A stretch of 22,966 nt of DNA, taken from contig JAJZQR010000064.1 of NCBI GenBank assembly GCA_021806765.1, forward strand, positions 1-22,966, in the 5' to 3' direction. Positions 1 to 7,502 of this stretch are shown piece after piece (positions within the stretch are counted from its first letter, which is position 1; each line of letters begins with the position of its first letter). Source of the stretch: Chloroflexota bacterium (GTDB taxonomy: Bacteria > Chloroflexota > UBA6077). Both the position numbers and the translations under genes were made by a program. The notes below the pieces were generated by a model, which did no database searches, was not told the DNA's origin, and was given only the letters and a program-made list of their open reading frames with translations.

Positions 1-112
1 CCAAAGTGGAGGTGATACGAACTGTCATGCTGAGCGAAGCGAAGCATCTCCCCCCGGTCGTCGGAGAGATCCTTCGCTGGCGCTCAGGATGACAACCTCA
101 CGACCACTTTGG
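1..112. repeat. Dispersed palindromic repeat (MITE-like)
   Basis: The stretch reads as one imperfect inverted repeat. The outer arms are CCAAAGTGG (1-9) and CCACTTTGG (104-112). The inner arms, starting near 24 and ending near 93, match as GTCATnCTGAGCG and its complement with a one-base length difference. The inner motif resembles short palindromic repeats that occur in many copies in several bacterial phyla, including Chloroflexota (recalled, not searched). No coding capacity is visible. It lies downstream of the amidohydrolase gene and may add transcription termination, since 100-116 alone forms a 7-bp stem. The left end may continue outside the window. Confidence 0.6.
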
Positions 113-122
113 TCGTCTACTA

Positions 123-137
123 GACCGACCGTCGGTC
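123..137. promoter_or_regulatory. Perfect 7-1-7 palindrome, TetR-operator-like
   Basis: GACCGAC-C-GTCGGTC is a perfect inverted repeat around one central base. ACCGACC/GGTCGGT half-sites are typical of TetR-family operators. A related half-site, ACCGACCGGTC on the minus strand, lies at 1408-1418 in the leader of the amidohydrolase gene. A regulator gene is not in the window and could lie to the left. Function is inferred from symmetry only. Confidence 0.4.
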
Positions 138-209
138 GATACTTGTGACCAGTCTAGCTCTCCGTGTGGCCGCTGTCAACGTCGGAGGGTGGTTCGGGTG
201 CTCTTCAGA

Positions 210-1388
210 TCATCCCACTCGGGTGCTCAAGTACCTCTCGAGTCCCTCCAACAGGATGCGAATCCCTATTCCCAGCGATCTTTCATCGATGGTGAACCGA
301 GGATGGTGGTGAGGGAAGGTCGAGCCAGCCTCGGCATTCCGAGTGCCCACCGAGACGTAGGCGCTGGGGACGTGTTGAGCGTAGATTGCGAAGTCCTCGC
401 CTCCCATCACCGGGGGCGCCGAAAACAGGTGGTCCTGTCCCACAATCGCTGCCGCCGCCCCGGCCATCAGCCTGGCGGCCGCCGGATCGTTTACCAATAC
501 GGGGTTTCCATCCAGGTAGTCCAAGGTCGCTTCCGCGCCCAAAGCCCTGGCGCCGTGCGAGATGAGTCGATCCAACTCCTGCTTGATCTGTTCGCGCACC
601 GACTCGGAAAGGGTCCTCACCGTACCGGTGAGGATCGCTTCGCCTGGGATCACGTTGAACGCGGTGCCGGCCTGGAAGGTGCCTATGGTGAGCACGGCTG
701 GCTCCAGTGGATCCACCCGGCGGCTGACTACCGTCTGCAGTTCGCAGACCAGCTGCGCGCCGACCACGAGGGCATCCACGGCCTGATGTGGAAAGGCAGC
801 ATGGCCCCCTCGTCCGCGAACATCTATCCGGAACTCGTCGGTGCTGGCCATCACCGGGCCCTCTCTAACCGACACCATGCCGGTGTCGTAGTTGGACAGG
901 AGGTGCAGCCCCAGCACCAGCTCCACGTCCTTCAGCATTCCCGCAGCCAGAAAGCCCTCGGCGCCTCCGTGGATGCGTTCCTCCGCAGGCTGAAACAGCA
1001 GCCGTACTTCACCCTTCAGTTGCTCACGAATCGAGGAAAGCAGCCGGGCCACGGCGAGAAGGATGGCCGTGTGGCCGTCGTGGCCGCAGGCGTGCATGCG
1101 GCCCGGAACGCGGGAGGCGTAGTCGAATTGGTTCTCCTCCTGCATTACCAGTGCGTCGATGTCGGCACGCAGGGCCACGATTGGCCCGGGCTTCGAGCCT
1201 CTGATGTGACCCACAACCCCTGTGGCCAGTGGCCGCTCGACCTCGATCCCCCACTCGGCGAGACGCTGAGCGATGAAATCGGAGGTCTCCTGCTCTTCGA
1301 AGCTCGCCTCCGGGTGGGCATGCAAGTGCCGCCGCCACTCGACGGCCTGCCGCTCGAGATCCGTATCGACCAGCTCAGACCAACTCAT
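210..1388 (-). CDS. M20-family amidohydrolase / carboxypeptidase
   Basis: A 392-residue zinc-dependent peptidase-fold hydrolase of the M20D type (hippurate hydrolase, IAA-amino-acid hydrolase, N-acyl-amino-acid deacylase group), presumably cytosolic. It cleaves an amide bond of an N-acyl or N-carbamoyl amino acid; the exact substrate cannot be read from the sequence. Visible motifs are RRHLHAHPE (about 19-27), RADIDAL (74-80), the metal-binding HACGHDGH (99-106), QPAEE (about 136-140), a central dimerisation insert, and a C-terminal GGEDFA plus HHHP. Length is normal for the family. The frame stays open upstream to 1538, but ATG 1388 is chosen: it has AAGGAG 7 bases upstream and the family-typical N-terminus begins there. 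A promoter fits at 1507-1535. The gene follows the lipoprotein gene on the same strand after a 162-base gap, so it is probably its own unit. Confidence 0.9.
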   Translation of the reverse strand: MSWSELVDTDLERQAVEWRRHLHAHPEASFEEQETSDFIAQRLAEWGIEVERPLATGVVGHIRGSKPGPIVALRADIDALVMQEENQFDYASRVPGRMHACGHDGHTAILLAVARLLSSIREQLKGEVRLLFQPAEERIHGGAEGFLAAGMLKDVELVLGLHLLSNYDTGMVSVREGPVMASTDEFRIDVRGRGGHAAFPHQAVDALVVGAQLVCELQTVVSRRVDPLEPAVLTIGTFQAGTAFNVIPGEAILTGTVRTLSESVREQIKQELDRLISHGARALGAEATLDYLDGNPVLVNDPAAARLMAGAAAAIVGQDHLFSAPPVMGGEDFAIYAQHVPSAYVSVGTRNAEAGSTFPHHHPRFTIDERSLGIGIRILLEGLERYLSTRVG

Positions 1389-1506
1389 TCGTACTCCTTC
1401 ATCTCGTGACCGGTCGGTGGCTTCAGGAACAGCCCTACCGTTGAACCGCCGCCCGCCGGCCCGCCCTTGGGTGAAAGCGCCACACAACCGACGGCGCCTG
1501 GGCGAG

Positions 1507-1535
1507 ATTCTAGCCCTCTCCTGCCTGGCAGGCAA
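1507..1535 (-). promoter_or_regulatory. Sigma-70-type promoter for the amidohydrolase gene
   Basis: On the minus strand TTGCCT (1530-1535) and TAGAAT (1507-1512) are separated by 17 bases. The -35 box overlaps a small TGCCTG-C-CAGGCA stem just past the lipoprotein stop codon. Transcription would start near 1500 and leave a leader of about 110 bases that contains the ACCGACCGGTC motif at 1408-1418. Confidence 0.5.
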
Positions 1536-1550
1536 CAACAGTGTGGCCCT

Positions 1551-2837
1551 TTAGCTGCTGCCCTGGCTCTTCAGATACTGAAGACTCTGGCCGTAGAGCG
1601 GTTCCTGAGGATCCAGCTGCGCCGCCTGCTGGACGTCGGACAGCACCCGGGGGTCGCCGGGGTTCGCAAGGTAGAATGCCCAGCCCCGGATGAAGTGGGC
1701 AGCGGCCAGATTCGGCTCGACCTGAAGGGCCTGGGTGGTGCTGGTGATCAGCTGCTGCTCCAGGCTCTGCTCGAACCCCTCGGCGACGGTACCGACGACC
1801 AGTGGGGTTTGCTGGCTGAAGATCTGCGCCGGACTCAGGGGACGCATCACCTGCAGTGCGGCCGGATAGTCGCCGTAGAAGACGTTGTCCAGCAGCGGAT
1901 AGGGGCCGTTCTGGGCCTGCTCGCCGAAGGCGTCGGCGTAGAGGCGGATCAGCCCCGCGTCCATGGCCACGGTCGGGTCCTGCGAGTTCAGGGACCGGGC
2001 CTGTGCGATAGCCGTCTGGGCCTCTTTCCATAAACCGGCCCCTGCGAGATCGACGGCCCGGTTGGTCAGTTGCTGCAGGTCGGCGGGTGCCGGCGATGGC
2101 AGCGAAGTAAGCTTCTGCTCGACCATGGAGGAGCCATCCCAGCGCAGTACGCGGAACTGGAACTTCGCCACACCGCAGGCGTGGCAGAAGATCAGGTTGT
2201 CGCTCTGGTCGAGCACCACCTCCGGCGCTCCGGAGCCGTAGAGGTCCTCGACCCGGCTGCGGTTGGGACTAGCGTTGCACTGGTGGGCCTGGTCCGTGAG
2301 GGTCCTGCCGTCGAAGTTGAGCAGGTCGAAGCAGCCCGAGTTGGCTCCCGCCCCGCCCTCGACCTGCAGCCAGATCAGCTTTGGATCGATCTGCACCCGG
2401 GTGACCGAGTTGTCGCCCAGGTAATCGGTGTCCGGCAGCTCCAGCCGGCTGACCTCCTGGAAGCCACCGTCGCTCTGGGTGTAGATGGCGACGAAGTGGG
2501 TCTGGTTCGTGGGGAAGTTGCGCAGCCCTTCGGTGTAGGCGGCGTAGAGGGGCCGTCCATCGGGGCCGTTCCCGAGAAACAGGGTGCCCACCGCGTCGAT
2601 CCCTATGGTTCCCGACCCTGGTGGCCCCACCGTAGCGGTGGGGGCCAGTTGGGCGGTGAGGGTGGCGGACAGTTGGGCGGACTGGGTGGGCTGAGGGGCC
2701 GGGGTAACCGTGGCGGCGGGCTGGGACACAGCCGACAGCCCAAGAGGTGTGGGAGCGGTGTCTGTGGGTGAGGGGGCGGCGCAGCCGGAGAGCGCTGCGG
2801 CCAACCCTGCGATTAACGACAGGATGACCTGCTTCAT
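1551..2837 (-). CDS. Lipoprotein with TPR-like C-terminal half
   Basis: A 428-residue exported protein of unknown function. The N-terminus is a lipoprotein signal, with a charged Lys, a hydrophobic run and the lipobox LSGC (Cys19). A Pro/Thr/Gln-rich linker follows to about residue 70. A middle domain holds several Cys and aromatic residues. The C-terminal half has helix pairs of TPR type: one in the 255-305 region (EAQTAIAQARSLNSQDP) and one at the end (AAHFIRGWAFYLANPGDP). TTG 2846 could also start the frame, but AGGAG (2847-2851) abuts it, whereas the ATG at 2837 lies 9 bases from that motif and is preferred. The start overlaps by ATGA with a short upstream reading frame (2834-2932). It is probably anchored on the outer face of the membrane, with TPRs for protein contact; this role is inferred. 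Confidence 0.8.
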   Translation of the reverse strand: MKQVILSLIAGLAAALSGCAAPSPTDTAPTPLGLSAVSQPAATVTPAPQPTQSAQLSATLTAQLAPTATVGPPGSGTIGIDAVGTLFLGNGPDGRPLYAAYTEGLRNFPTNQTHFVAIYTQSDGGFQEVSRLELPDTDYLGDNSVTRVQIDPKLIWLQVEGGAGANSGCFDLLNFDGRTLTDQAHQCNASPNRSRVEDLYGSGAPEVVLDQSDNLIFCHACGVAKFQFRVLRWDGSSMVEQKLTSLPSPAPADLQQLTNRAVDLAGAGLWKEAQTAIAQARSLNSQDPTVAMDAGLIRLYADAFGEQAQNGPYPLLDNVFYGDYPAALQVMRPLSPAQIFSQQTPLVVGTVAEGFEQSLEQQLITSTTQALQVEPNLAAAHFIRGWAFYLANPGDPRVLSDVQQAAQLDPQEPLYGQSLQYLKSQGSS

Positions 2838-2932
2838 CGAGTACAACTCCTGAGGGCACCTCGGATCGGTTCGGCCTCCTCCCTCCGACCCTCGCCAGTC
2901 AGCATCTGGGCCAGGTCGGTCAGGCCGCTCAT
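2834..2932 (-). CDS. Short TPR-like reading frame, possible gene remnant
   Basis: From ATG 2932 a 32-residue frame runs to a TGA that overlaps the ATG of the lipoprotein gene by four bases. The peptide contains LAQMLTGEGRREEAEPI, which looks like one TPR helix pair, so it may be the last repeat of a lost upstream gene or a small leader that couples translation to the lipoprotein. The frame is open further upstream to a TGA near 3025, but no good start or ribosome-binding site is visible there. Codon use looks coding-like in the last 35 codons only. It is a weak call, kept because of the exact ATGA junction. Confidence 0.3.
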   Translation of the reverse strand: MSGLTDLAQMLTGEGRREEAEPIRGALRSCTR

Positions 2933-3083
2933 CAGCAAGTCTTTCGCTCGACTTGAGGTGGTTCCCGGGAGCAATAGACGTGCCGGAAAGGGGAAACAGA
3001 AAAGTACCCGTTTCCAGGTGCTTCAGGGGTTCCTCGTGCAGGTGCCGTACTGTGCGCGACTAGAGCGAACCTTCAACGCGATG

Positions 3084-3089
3084 TATAAT
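3084..3089 (+). promoter_or_regulatory. Possible -10 element for the DUF4160/DUF2442 pair
   Basis: A perfect TATAAT preceded directly by TG lies 59 bases before the GTG start at 3148. No convincing -35 hexamer is seen at the normal distance, so this rests on the -10 box alone. Confidence 0.35.
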
Positions 3090-3147
3090 CTCCTTGCCGT
3101 ACATGCGCTGGTTGAAGACGTGCGTACCGGGAAGGAGACCGTGGACT

Positions 3148-3384
3148 GTGCCGACCGTGCTGCGGGTTCGCGGACACAGGTTCTTCTTTTTCAGCAACGA
3201 AGGCAGTGAGCCGCCTCACATCCATGTCGAGACAGGCGACAAGTACGCGAAGTTCTGGTTGACCCCAGTTGTCCTTGCTAGGTCGGTAGGCAATAGCGCC
3301 GAGGAACTGCGGGAGCTGAGGGAACTGGTGGTGGAGCACCGAGACCTCTTTGTGGAGAAATGGCATGAGCACTTCGGCGGCTAG
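3148..3384 (+). CDS. DUF4160 domain protein
   Basis: A 78-residue small protein of the DUF4160 family. Family marks are the FFFFSNEGSEPPHIHVE segment near the start, with its PPHIHV core, then KFWL and a C-terminal helix ending in FVEKWHEHF. The GTG start at 3148 is chosen because GAAGGAG (3131-3137) lies 10 bases upstream and the family N-terminus (PTVLRVRGHRFFF) begins there; the ATG at 3094 would add a non-conserved stretch. DUF4160 genes are commonly found directly before DUF2442 genes, as here, where the next gene overlaps this one by 20 bases. The pair is often treated as toxin-antitoxin-like, but no activity is established that can be read from this sequence. Confidence 0.85.
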   Translation: MPTVLRVRGHRFFFFSNEGSEPPHIHVETGDKYAKFWLTPVVLARSVGNSAEELRELRELVVEHRDLFVEKWHEHFGG

Positions 3385-3607
3385 GTCGGTGATGGTCCTG
3401 GCAACAGACGTCCGCTTCGAGAAGGAGATGCTCCTGGTTCTCCTCTCGGACGGGCGCGAAATCGGCGTTCCGTTGGAGTGGTTTCCGAGGCTACGAGACG
3501 CCAGTCCTGAGCAACGGGGCCACTGGAGGTTGATCGGAAAGGGCGTGGGGATTCACTGGCCGGACATCGACGAAGACATATCGGTATCGGGACTGCTGGA
3601 GCACTGA
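3365..3607 (+). CDS. DUF2442 domain protein
   Basis: An 80-residue DUF2442 protein. It has the family pattern of a short strand-rich N-terminal half (VRFEKEMLLVLLSDGREIGVPLEWFPRL, in pieces), a middle with the WRLIGKGVGIHWPDIDEDISV type of motif, and a short end. ATG 3365 overlaps the DUF4160 gene by 20 bases; ATG 3392 is an alternative start that would remove a nine-residue poorly conserved tail and lie just past the upstream stop. The overlap implies co-translation. DUF2442 members can carry DNA-binding or antitoxin roles with DUF4160 partners, which is family association rather than proof here. Confidence 0.85.
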   Translation: MSTSAARSVMVLATDVRFEKEMLLVLLSDGREIGVPLEWFPRLRDASPEQRGHWRLIGKGVGIHWPDIDEDISVSGLLEH

Positions 3608-3917
3608 CCCCTTCGCCGGCCTGATGCCGGTATTCGTCCTTTTCTGGTGCCGATGGCAAAGCGGCATGAGCGGTTCACGACACGCTCTAAGTAGTCCTCC
3701 CCTGCTTCTTGTCCTCGATCCGCTGCCGTGCTGGTACGCCATCCAGCGAGACTGGCTGAGATAGTCGCCGATGCCTACCACAATCCTTGAACGAAGCTCT
3801 TGATGGTGTTGGCAGGTCAGAGTAAGATTGTTGTGGTCCCACCCACCGGTTGCGTTCGACGCCACATTTCACGGGCCTTCTCTCTTCTCCTCCTCAAACC
3901 TAAAGGGGGGGCGCAGC
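3608..3917. other. 310-base gap with no confident gene
   Basis: Nothing here is firmly supported. On the minus strand a frame starting near 3865 contains GGWDHNNLTLTCQHHQEL, which loosely recalls the second half of an HNH endonuclease (GG-D-NL-LC-HH). The spacing is one residue short and the rest of the frame looks non-coding. It may be the debris of a mobile nuclease gene. The transition into AT-richer DNA happens at the right end of this gap. Confidence 0.3.
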
Positions 3918-4406
3918 ATGGCCGTATCCCTTCAAGAGCTCCGCGAGCTCGAAGCTGATGCGAGGCACGCGCGGTTCTATAACGCAAACCTCCATGTACA
4001 TACTCCGGCTACTCCATGGGATTGGACGACCCACACATTCCCCCAATATGCATCAAGAGATAGCGATATCCTCATCCAGGGAGAAACGAATCTTGATGAA
4101 ATTGGGATCAGATTGGGTGGTAGAATCATAGAGACGCCAGGTCATACGATTGATTCGATCTCAGTGTTGCTTGAGGATGGCAGTTGTTTCGTCGGAGATG
4201 CCGCCGCGAACTTTCCCCAATTCATCGGGACGAAATACTGTGTTATCCAGGTTGAGGATATCGAAGAGTACTACAAGAGCTGGAGAACACTGATTTCCGG
4301 GGGCGCGCAACGTATCTTTCCGGCACATGGGAAACCTTTCGCTGTGACCAAACTGAGGCAGAATATAGGAAAGATCAAGAGAAGCGATATCATTCTGTTC
4401 GCGTGA
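3918..4406 (+). CDS. Chimera: PHP N-terminus joined to MBL-fold C-terminal half
   Basis: A 162-residue open frame from ATG 3918, with AAAGGGGGGG just upstream. Residues 1-36 (LEADARHARFYNANLHVHTPAT) match the start of PHP-domain phosphoesterases, whose first metal motif is H26-x-H28. From about residue 39 the sequence is the second half of a metallo-beta-lactamase-fold hydrolase: TPGH (H76), FVGD (D94) and PAHGKP (H137). Neither domain is complete. The PHP part lacks all later metal ligands, and the MBL part lacks the HxHxDH motif. A deletion that fused two genes in frame would explain this. Base composition is clearly more AT-rich than in the flanking genes, which suggests transfer. It is probably a pseudogene, or at least not a working hydrolase of either family. 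Confidence 0.55.
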   Translation: MAVSLQELRELEADARHARFYNANLHVHTPATPWDWTTHTFPQYASRDSDILIQGETNLDEIGIRLGGRIIETPGHTIDSISVLLEDGSCFVGDAAANFPQFIGTKYCVIQVEDIEEYYKSWRTLISGGAQRIFPAHGKPFAVTKLRQNIGKIKRSDIILFA

Positions 4407-4873
4407 CATTGTGCCGAGCAGCGCATACCCGGCATCGACACTAGTTGCCGTGTGACCGTAACGCGGCGGGATCTCCCCTTCAATTTCACCCTGCGACCTC
4501 TGGGTTTGGAACCACAGTTCTCGCAACTACGTAGCAACCCTCCTCTCCTCCCTATCGCGGCTCCTGGTCACGGTCGGCAGCAGTGTAGCAGCTGAGCCGT
4601 CCGAGGCCAGCACGATCTTTCTTGCGGACCGCTGCCATAATGGCAACACGTACAACGTAGCGGGCTTTTTGTTCACGGTGTCCGGTGTCGGGGAGGTGAA
4701 CATGTAGGGCCAGCTTGGGTTAGCAGCAGCTACCTGGGCTGGCCTTGTTCTTGAGTAGGGGGATGTCCGGTGAACCGGCTGCAACTGGTGACGGAAGGAG
4801 CCGATACGCGGAAAGGCCAGCGCTGATCGATCATCACGCTCTTGGCTGACTGCCGTTCGAGGGGGGGTTCGAG
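4407..4873. other. 467-base gap, no recognisable gene
   Basis: No frame here shows a known motif, a ribosome-binding site with a plausible start, or a clear hairpin terminator. Only the last 20 bases, with the G-run before ATG 4874, have an assignable role. It may be decayed sequence next to the transferred chimera. Confidence 0.4.
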
Positions 4874-5590
4874 ATGGGTTGCCCGGGTCTCTTGGCGGTG
4901 ATGCTGTTGCTAGTCCTGTTGGTCCCGGTCATCGGCTTGTTGGCCAGGGCACTTCCCTGGATATTGATAGCCGTAGGAGTGGGACTGCTAATGCGCTGGT
5001 ACAGCACCAGGCACGAGCAGGCCGCCCCACATCCGACAACCGCCCCGCCAGAGGGTCGAGCGAAACCGACCTCATCCGGCACTGTCAGTACCGTCCCCGA
5101 TGTCCCCCCACAAGTTCCGAGGGGAAGTGCCACATGGAGACAATTCTTGGTCCGGTGCCCGCCGGATGCCGTTCACGATGCTATAGAGCAGTCGCTGGTC
5201 ACTGTTGGAGCGGAGGTCCGGTGGGACCACCAGAACCCACGTCTTGCTGAGGGCACGGTCACGGAGGGTCGCCTCTTCGGCACCAAGAGGTACATACATG
5301 TCGCATTCGGGCAGCTTCGAGAAGGCGGCTGCTGGGTGTCGGTTACGGGCGACAGCCTGGAGATACAGGCGCAGTTTGAGCGAGCCCTAGACGAACTGGT
5401 CGGCCCCACCAGGGACCTGGTCAACGAATACGAGGCGGGTTGGTGTAGGCGCTTCAACGAGGCAATGGCCCGTCAGGGAGATCCAACGCGCATCTACCCT
5501 GACCGCTGGATCTGCCCTAACTGCGGTGCTGCCAGTATAGGGGGGCCATTCTGTGGCCGTTGCGGAGCCCGATTGGGGGAGCCAACGTGA
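4874..5590 (+). CDS. Membrane-anchored protein with C-terminal zinc ribbon
   Basis: A 238-residue protein of unknown function. Residues 4-40 are strongly hydrophobic and form one long or two short membrane segments (LLAVMLLLVLLVPVIGLL, then LPWILIAVGVGLLM). A Pro/Thr-rich linker follows to about 85, then a soluble alpha/beta domain of about 120 residues with no motif that is recognised. The end carries two CxxC pairs, CPNCG and CGRCG, 13 residues apart: a zinc-ribbon of the kind often placed at the ends of small bacterial membrane proteins. ATG 4874 is preceded by GAGGGGGGG. The next gene lies 81 bases downstream on the same strand, with a 7-bp stem (5617-5636) between them. A binding or scaffold role is possible but cannot be named. 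Confidence 0.7.
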   Translation: MGCPGLLAVMLLLVLLVPVIGLLARALPWILIAVGVGLLMRWYSTRHEQAAPHPTTAPPEGRAKPTSSGTVSTVPDVPPQVPRGSATWRQFLVRCPPDAVHDAIEQSLVTVGAEVRWDHQNPRLAEGTVTEGRLFGTKRYIHVAFGQLREGGCWVSVTGDSLEIQAQFERALDELVGPTRDLVNEYEAGWCRRFNEAMARQGDPTRIYPDRWICPNCGAASIGGPFCGRCGARLGEPT

Positions 5591-5671
5591 TAGAATCCGC
5601 CGGAAGAACAGCAGTGGCCCAGTGAGGGAACTGGGCACTCGATCGCGCTGGGCTACATCGGAGGCAGGAAA

Positions 5672-6829
5672 GTGCGGATAGTAGACGTCAAGGCGTATCC
5701 ACTGCGGGCGACGCTGGCGAACCCGACAGGGAATGCCCTCGCGTGGAACAGGGCGCGGGTTGCTTGCCTCGTGGAGGTCGTCACCGACGAGGGACTGAGC
5801 GGGTGGGGTGAGTCCGGCGCGGCCCAGGGACTGGAGGTCCTCGCCGCGGTCGTGGAGAAGCAGCTGCGGCCATTGCTGATCGGTGAGGACCCGACCAATA
5901 CTAACCGACTTTGGGACAAGATGTTCGCGACGTACGAGGCGGGAGGCCGGACCAGCGGCATATCCCTGCAGGCCGTGAGTGGAATCGACATGGCCCTCTG
6001 GGACCTGCGTGGGAAGATCATGGGCAAGCCGGTGTACGAGCTGCTCGGAGGGAAAGTCAGGGACTCGGTTCTCGGCTACGCAACCGGCTTCTACTACTCG
6101 GAGGTAGGCGATCCGGTCTCACTGGTCGAGCAGGAGGCACAGCGCCACCTGGAGAGCGGCTTCCGGGCGATCAAGGTGAAGATCGGCGGACTCCCGCTCA
6201 AGGCAGATGCAAGGCGTGTTCAGGCGGCTCGAGAGGTAATCGGCCCCGATAGCCTGCTTATGATCGACGCGAACCAGGCCTACACCGTGGCAGCCGCGCG
6301 TGACTTTGCGAGGCGGGTCGCCGAGTACGAGATCGGTTGGTTCGAGGAGCCGCTCCCCGCGCATGAGCTCAAGGGCTACCTCCAGCTGAAGGGCAACATC
6401 GGGATGCCAGTCGCGACGGGCGAGTGCGTCTATACTCGCTTTGGGTATCGGGAGTGGTGCGCTCAGCAAGCCATGGACGTGGCCCAGCCCGACCTGTGCA
6501 ACGCGGGTGGGATCACCGAGTGCGCTCGCATCGCATCCATGGTGAACGCATGGGGCATGCTTTGCGTGCCGCACGCCTGGGGCACTCCGGTAGGACTCTC
6601 AGCTACGCTTCAGCTGGCCCTCACGCTCCCTCCGGCCACGCGCGCCTACGCCCGCTTCCCCTTGATCCAGGAGCCGGCGCTCGAGTGCGACCAGAGCTCG
6701 AACCCGCTCAGAGAGGAGGTCGCGCCCATGCCCTTCAGACTGAAGGACGGCGTACTCACGGCGGGGGATGCGCCCGGCCTTGGGGTAGAGGTGGACCGAT
6801 CCGCGCTGGAGCGCTTCCTGGTGCGGTAA
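5672..6829 (+). CDS. Enolase-superfamily dehydratase/cycloisomerase (mandelate racemase subgroup)
   Basis: A 385-residue enzyme with the capping domain followed by the TIM barrel. Metal ligands are D199 (MIDAN), E225 (WFEEP) and E251 (TGE). The acid-base residues are the KVK pair (K168, K170) and H301 (VPHAWGT), which places it in the mandelate racemase group. The pattern SGIDMALWDLRGK, YATG, IKVKIG, IDANQAYTV, QPDLCNAGG, PHAWGT closely follows D-galactarolactone cycloisomerase and related sugar-acid enzymes as recalled. Abstraction of a proton alpha to a carboxylate of an aldonate, aldarate or lactone is the likely chemistry; the exact substrate is open. GTG 5672 is the start, with GGAGG 7 bases upstream. 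A strong palindrome at 6881-6905 probably ends the transcript. Confidence 0.85.
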   Translation: MRIVDVKAYPLRATLANPTGNALAWNRARVACLVEVVTDEGLSGWGESGAAQGLEVLAAVVEKQLRPLLIGEDPTNTNRLWDKMFATYEAGGRTSGISLQAVSGIDMALWDLRGKIMGKPVYELLGGKVRDSVLGYATGFYYSEVGDPVSLVEQEAQRHLESGFRAIKVKIGGLPLKADARRVQAAREVIGPDSLLMIDANQAYTVAAARDFARRVAEYEIGWFEEPLPAHELKGYLQLKGNIGMPVATGECVYTRFGYREWCAQQAMDVAQPDLCNAGGITECARIASMVNAWGMLCVPHAWGTPVGLSATLQLALTLPPATRAYARFPLIQEPALECDQSSNPLREEVAPMPFRLKDGVLTAGDAPGLGVEVDRSALERFLVR

Positions 6830-6880
6830 CGCGGGTGCGGGACGGCCGCAGGACAATGACGCTGCGAACTGAAGACCGGC

Positions 6881-6905
6881 ATGGCCGCCCTGACAGGGCG
6901 GCCAT
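6881..6905 (+). terminator. Perfect 12-1-12 inverted repeat after the enolase-family gene
   Basis: The arm ATGGCCGCCCTG (6881-6892), one base, then its exact complement (6894-6905). It lies 52 bases past the stop codon. No T-tract follows, so it is either a weak intrinsic terminator or a stabilising 3' stem. The symmetry would also work for transcripts coming from the right. Confidence 0.5.
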
Positions 6906-7017
6906 TAGCTGTGGCTGTGATTGCGAAACCTGGGACCCAAAAGTAAAACCGTACACCTAGCTTTCCGGTCTACGGTTTCGTCTCGGCTCCCCGAGCAGGG
7001 GGAAATCTCGAACTTTC

Positions 7018-7428
7018 TTGAATTTAACAATCGTCGCTGGCGCAAGGCTCGCAGCGCGGGGAGCATCGCGGCCAGCTTACTACTTCGAGGGCACAGAGCC
7101 GCCCGCGTTCTTCGAGCCGCCGAGAGCACTGGATCAACCCTCCAGACAGTACCGCAACCCGATCTCCCTCGCCCAGGAATGGCGGTGCATGCTGGATGAG
7201 GGGCAGTGCGTGTCTCGGGCCGAACTCGCGCGTAGGCTCGGGGTTTCCCGCGCTCGTGTCACCCAGGTGCTCGGCCTTCTTGATCTAGCACCCCAGGTCT
7301 TGGAAGCCGTCGTTGGCCTCGGCGACTCGTCATCCAACCCCGTTGTGACCGAACGGAGCCTGCGCCCCCTGCTGAAGTTGCCAGCCGAGGAGCAACGGCG
7401 TGCCTCGGCCATCTTTTCCAGCGGATAG
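7018..7428 (+). CDS. Small HTH protein, ParB/recombinase-associated type
   Basis: A 136-residue frame with a clear helix-turn-helix in SRAELARRLGVSRARVTQVLGLL (about 75-97), preceded by YYFEGTEPPAFFEPP and the RQYRNPISLAQEWRCML region. Genes of this form are often seen next to site-specific recombinases and mobile DNA (recalled). The start is uncertain. TTG 7018 is the only usual start in the frame upstream of the conserved part, and the nearest ribosome-binding-like run (AGGGGGA) is 14 bases away. No recombinase gene is present here. A second, frameshifted copy lies at 12235-12570 in the same direction. It may be a left-over from a mobile element that no longer moves. Confidence 0.6.
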   Translation: MNLTIVAGARLAARGASRPAYYFEGTEPPAFFEPPRALDQPSRQYRNPISLAQEWRCMLDEGQCVSRAELARRLGVSRARVTQVLGLLDLAPQVLEAVVGLGDSSSNPVVTERSLRPLLKLPAEEQRRASAIFSSG

Positions 7429-7502
7429 CACCCATCGATGACCGCTCTTGTCTTTCCCCCTTATGTGGCACTTTCGAGTCAGACTCATGGAGCAGCGCTG
7501 CC

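Noticed and set aside
189..1409. Plus-strand frame opposite the amidohydrolase gene
   Set aside because: Antisense shadow; the minus strand carries all M20 motifs.
1389..1538. N-terminal extension of the amidohydrolase to 1538
   Set aside because: No ribosome-binding site, an Arg-rich non-conserved stretch, and it overlaps the promoter at 1507-1535.
3491..3865. Minus-strand HNH-like peptide GGWDHNNLTLTCQHH
   Set aside because: Spacing of the motif is off by one, the first His-rich half is absent and the frame runs antisense through the DUF2442 gene; not enough for a gene call.
4527..4784. Minus-strand frame in the 4407-4873 gap
   Set aside because: No motif, no ribosome-binding site and odd codon use; treated as chance.
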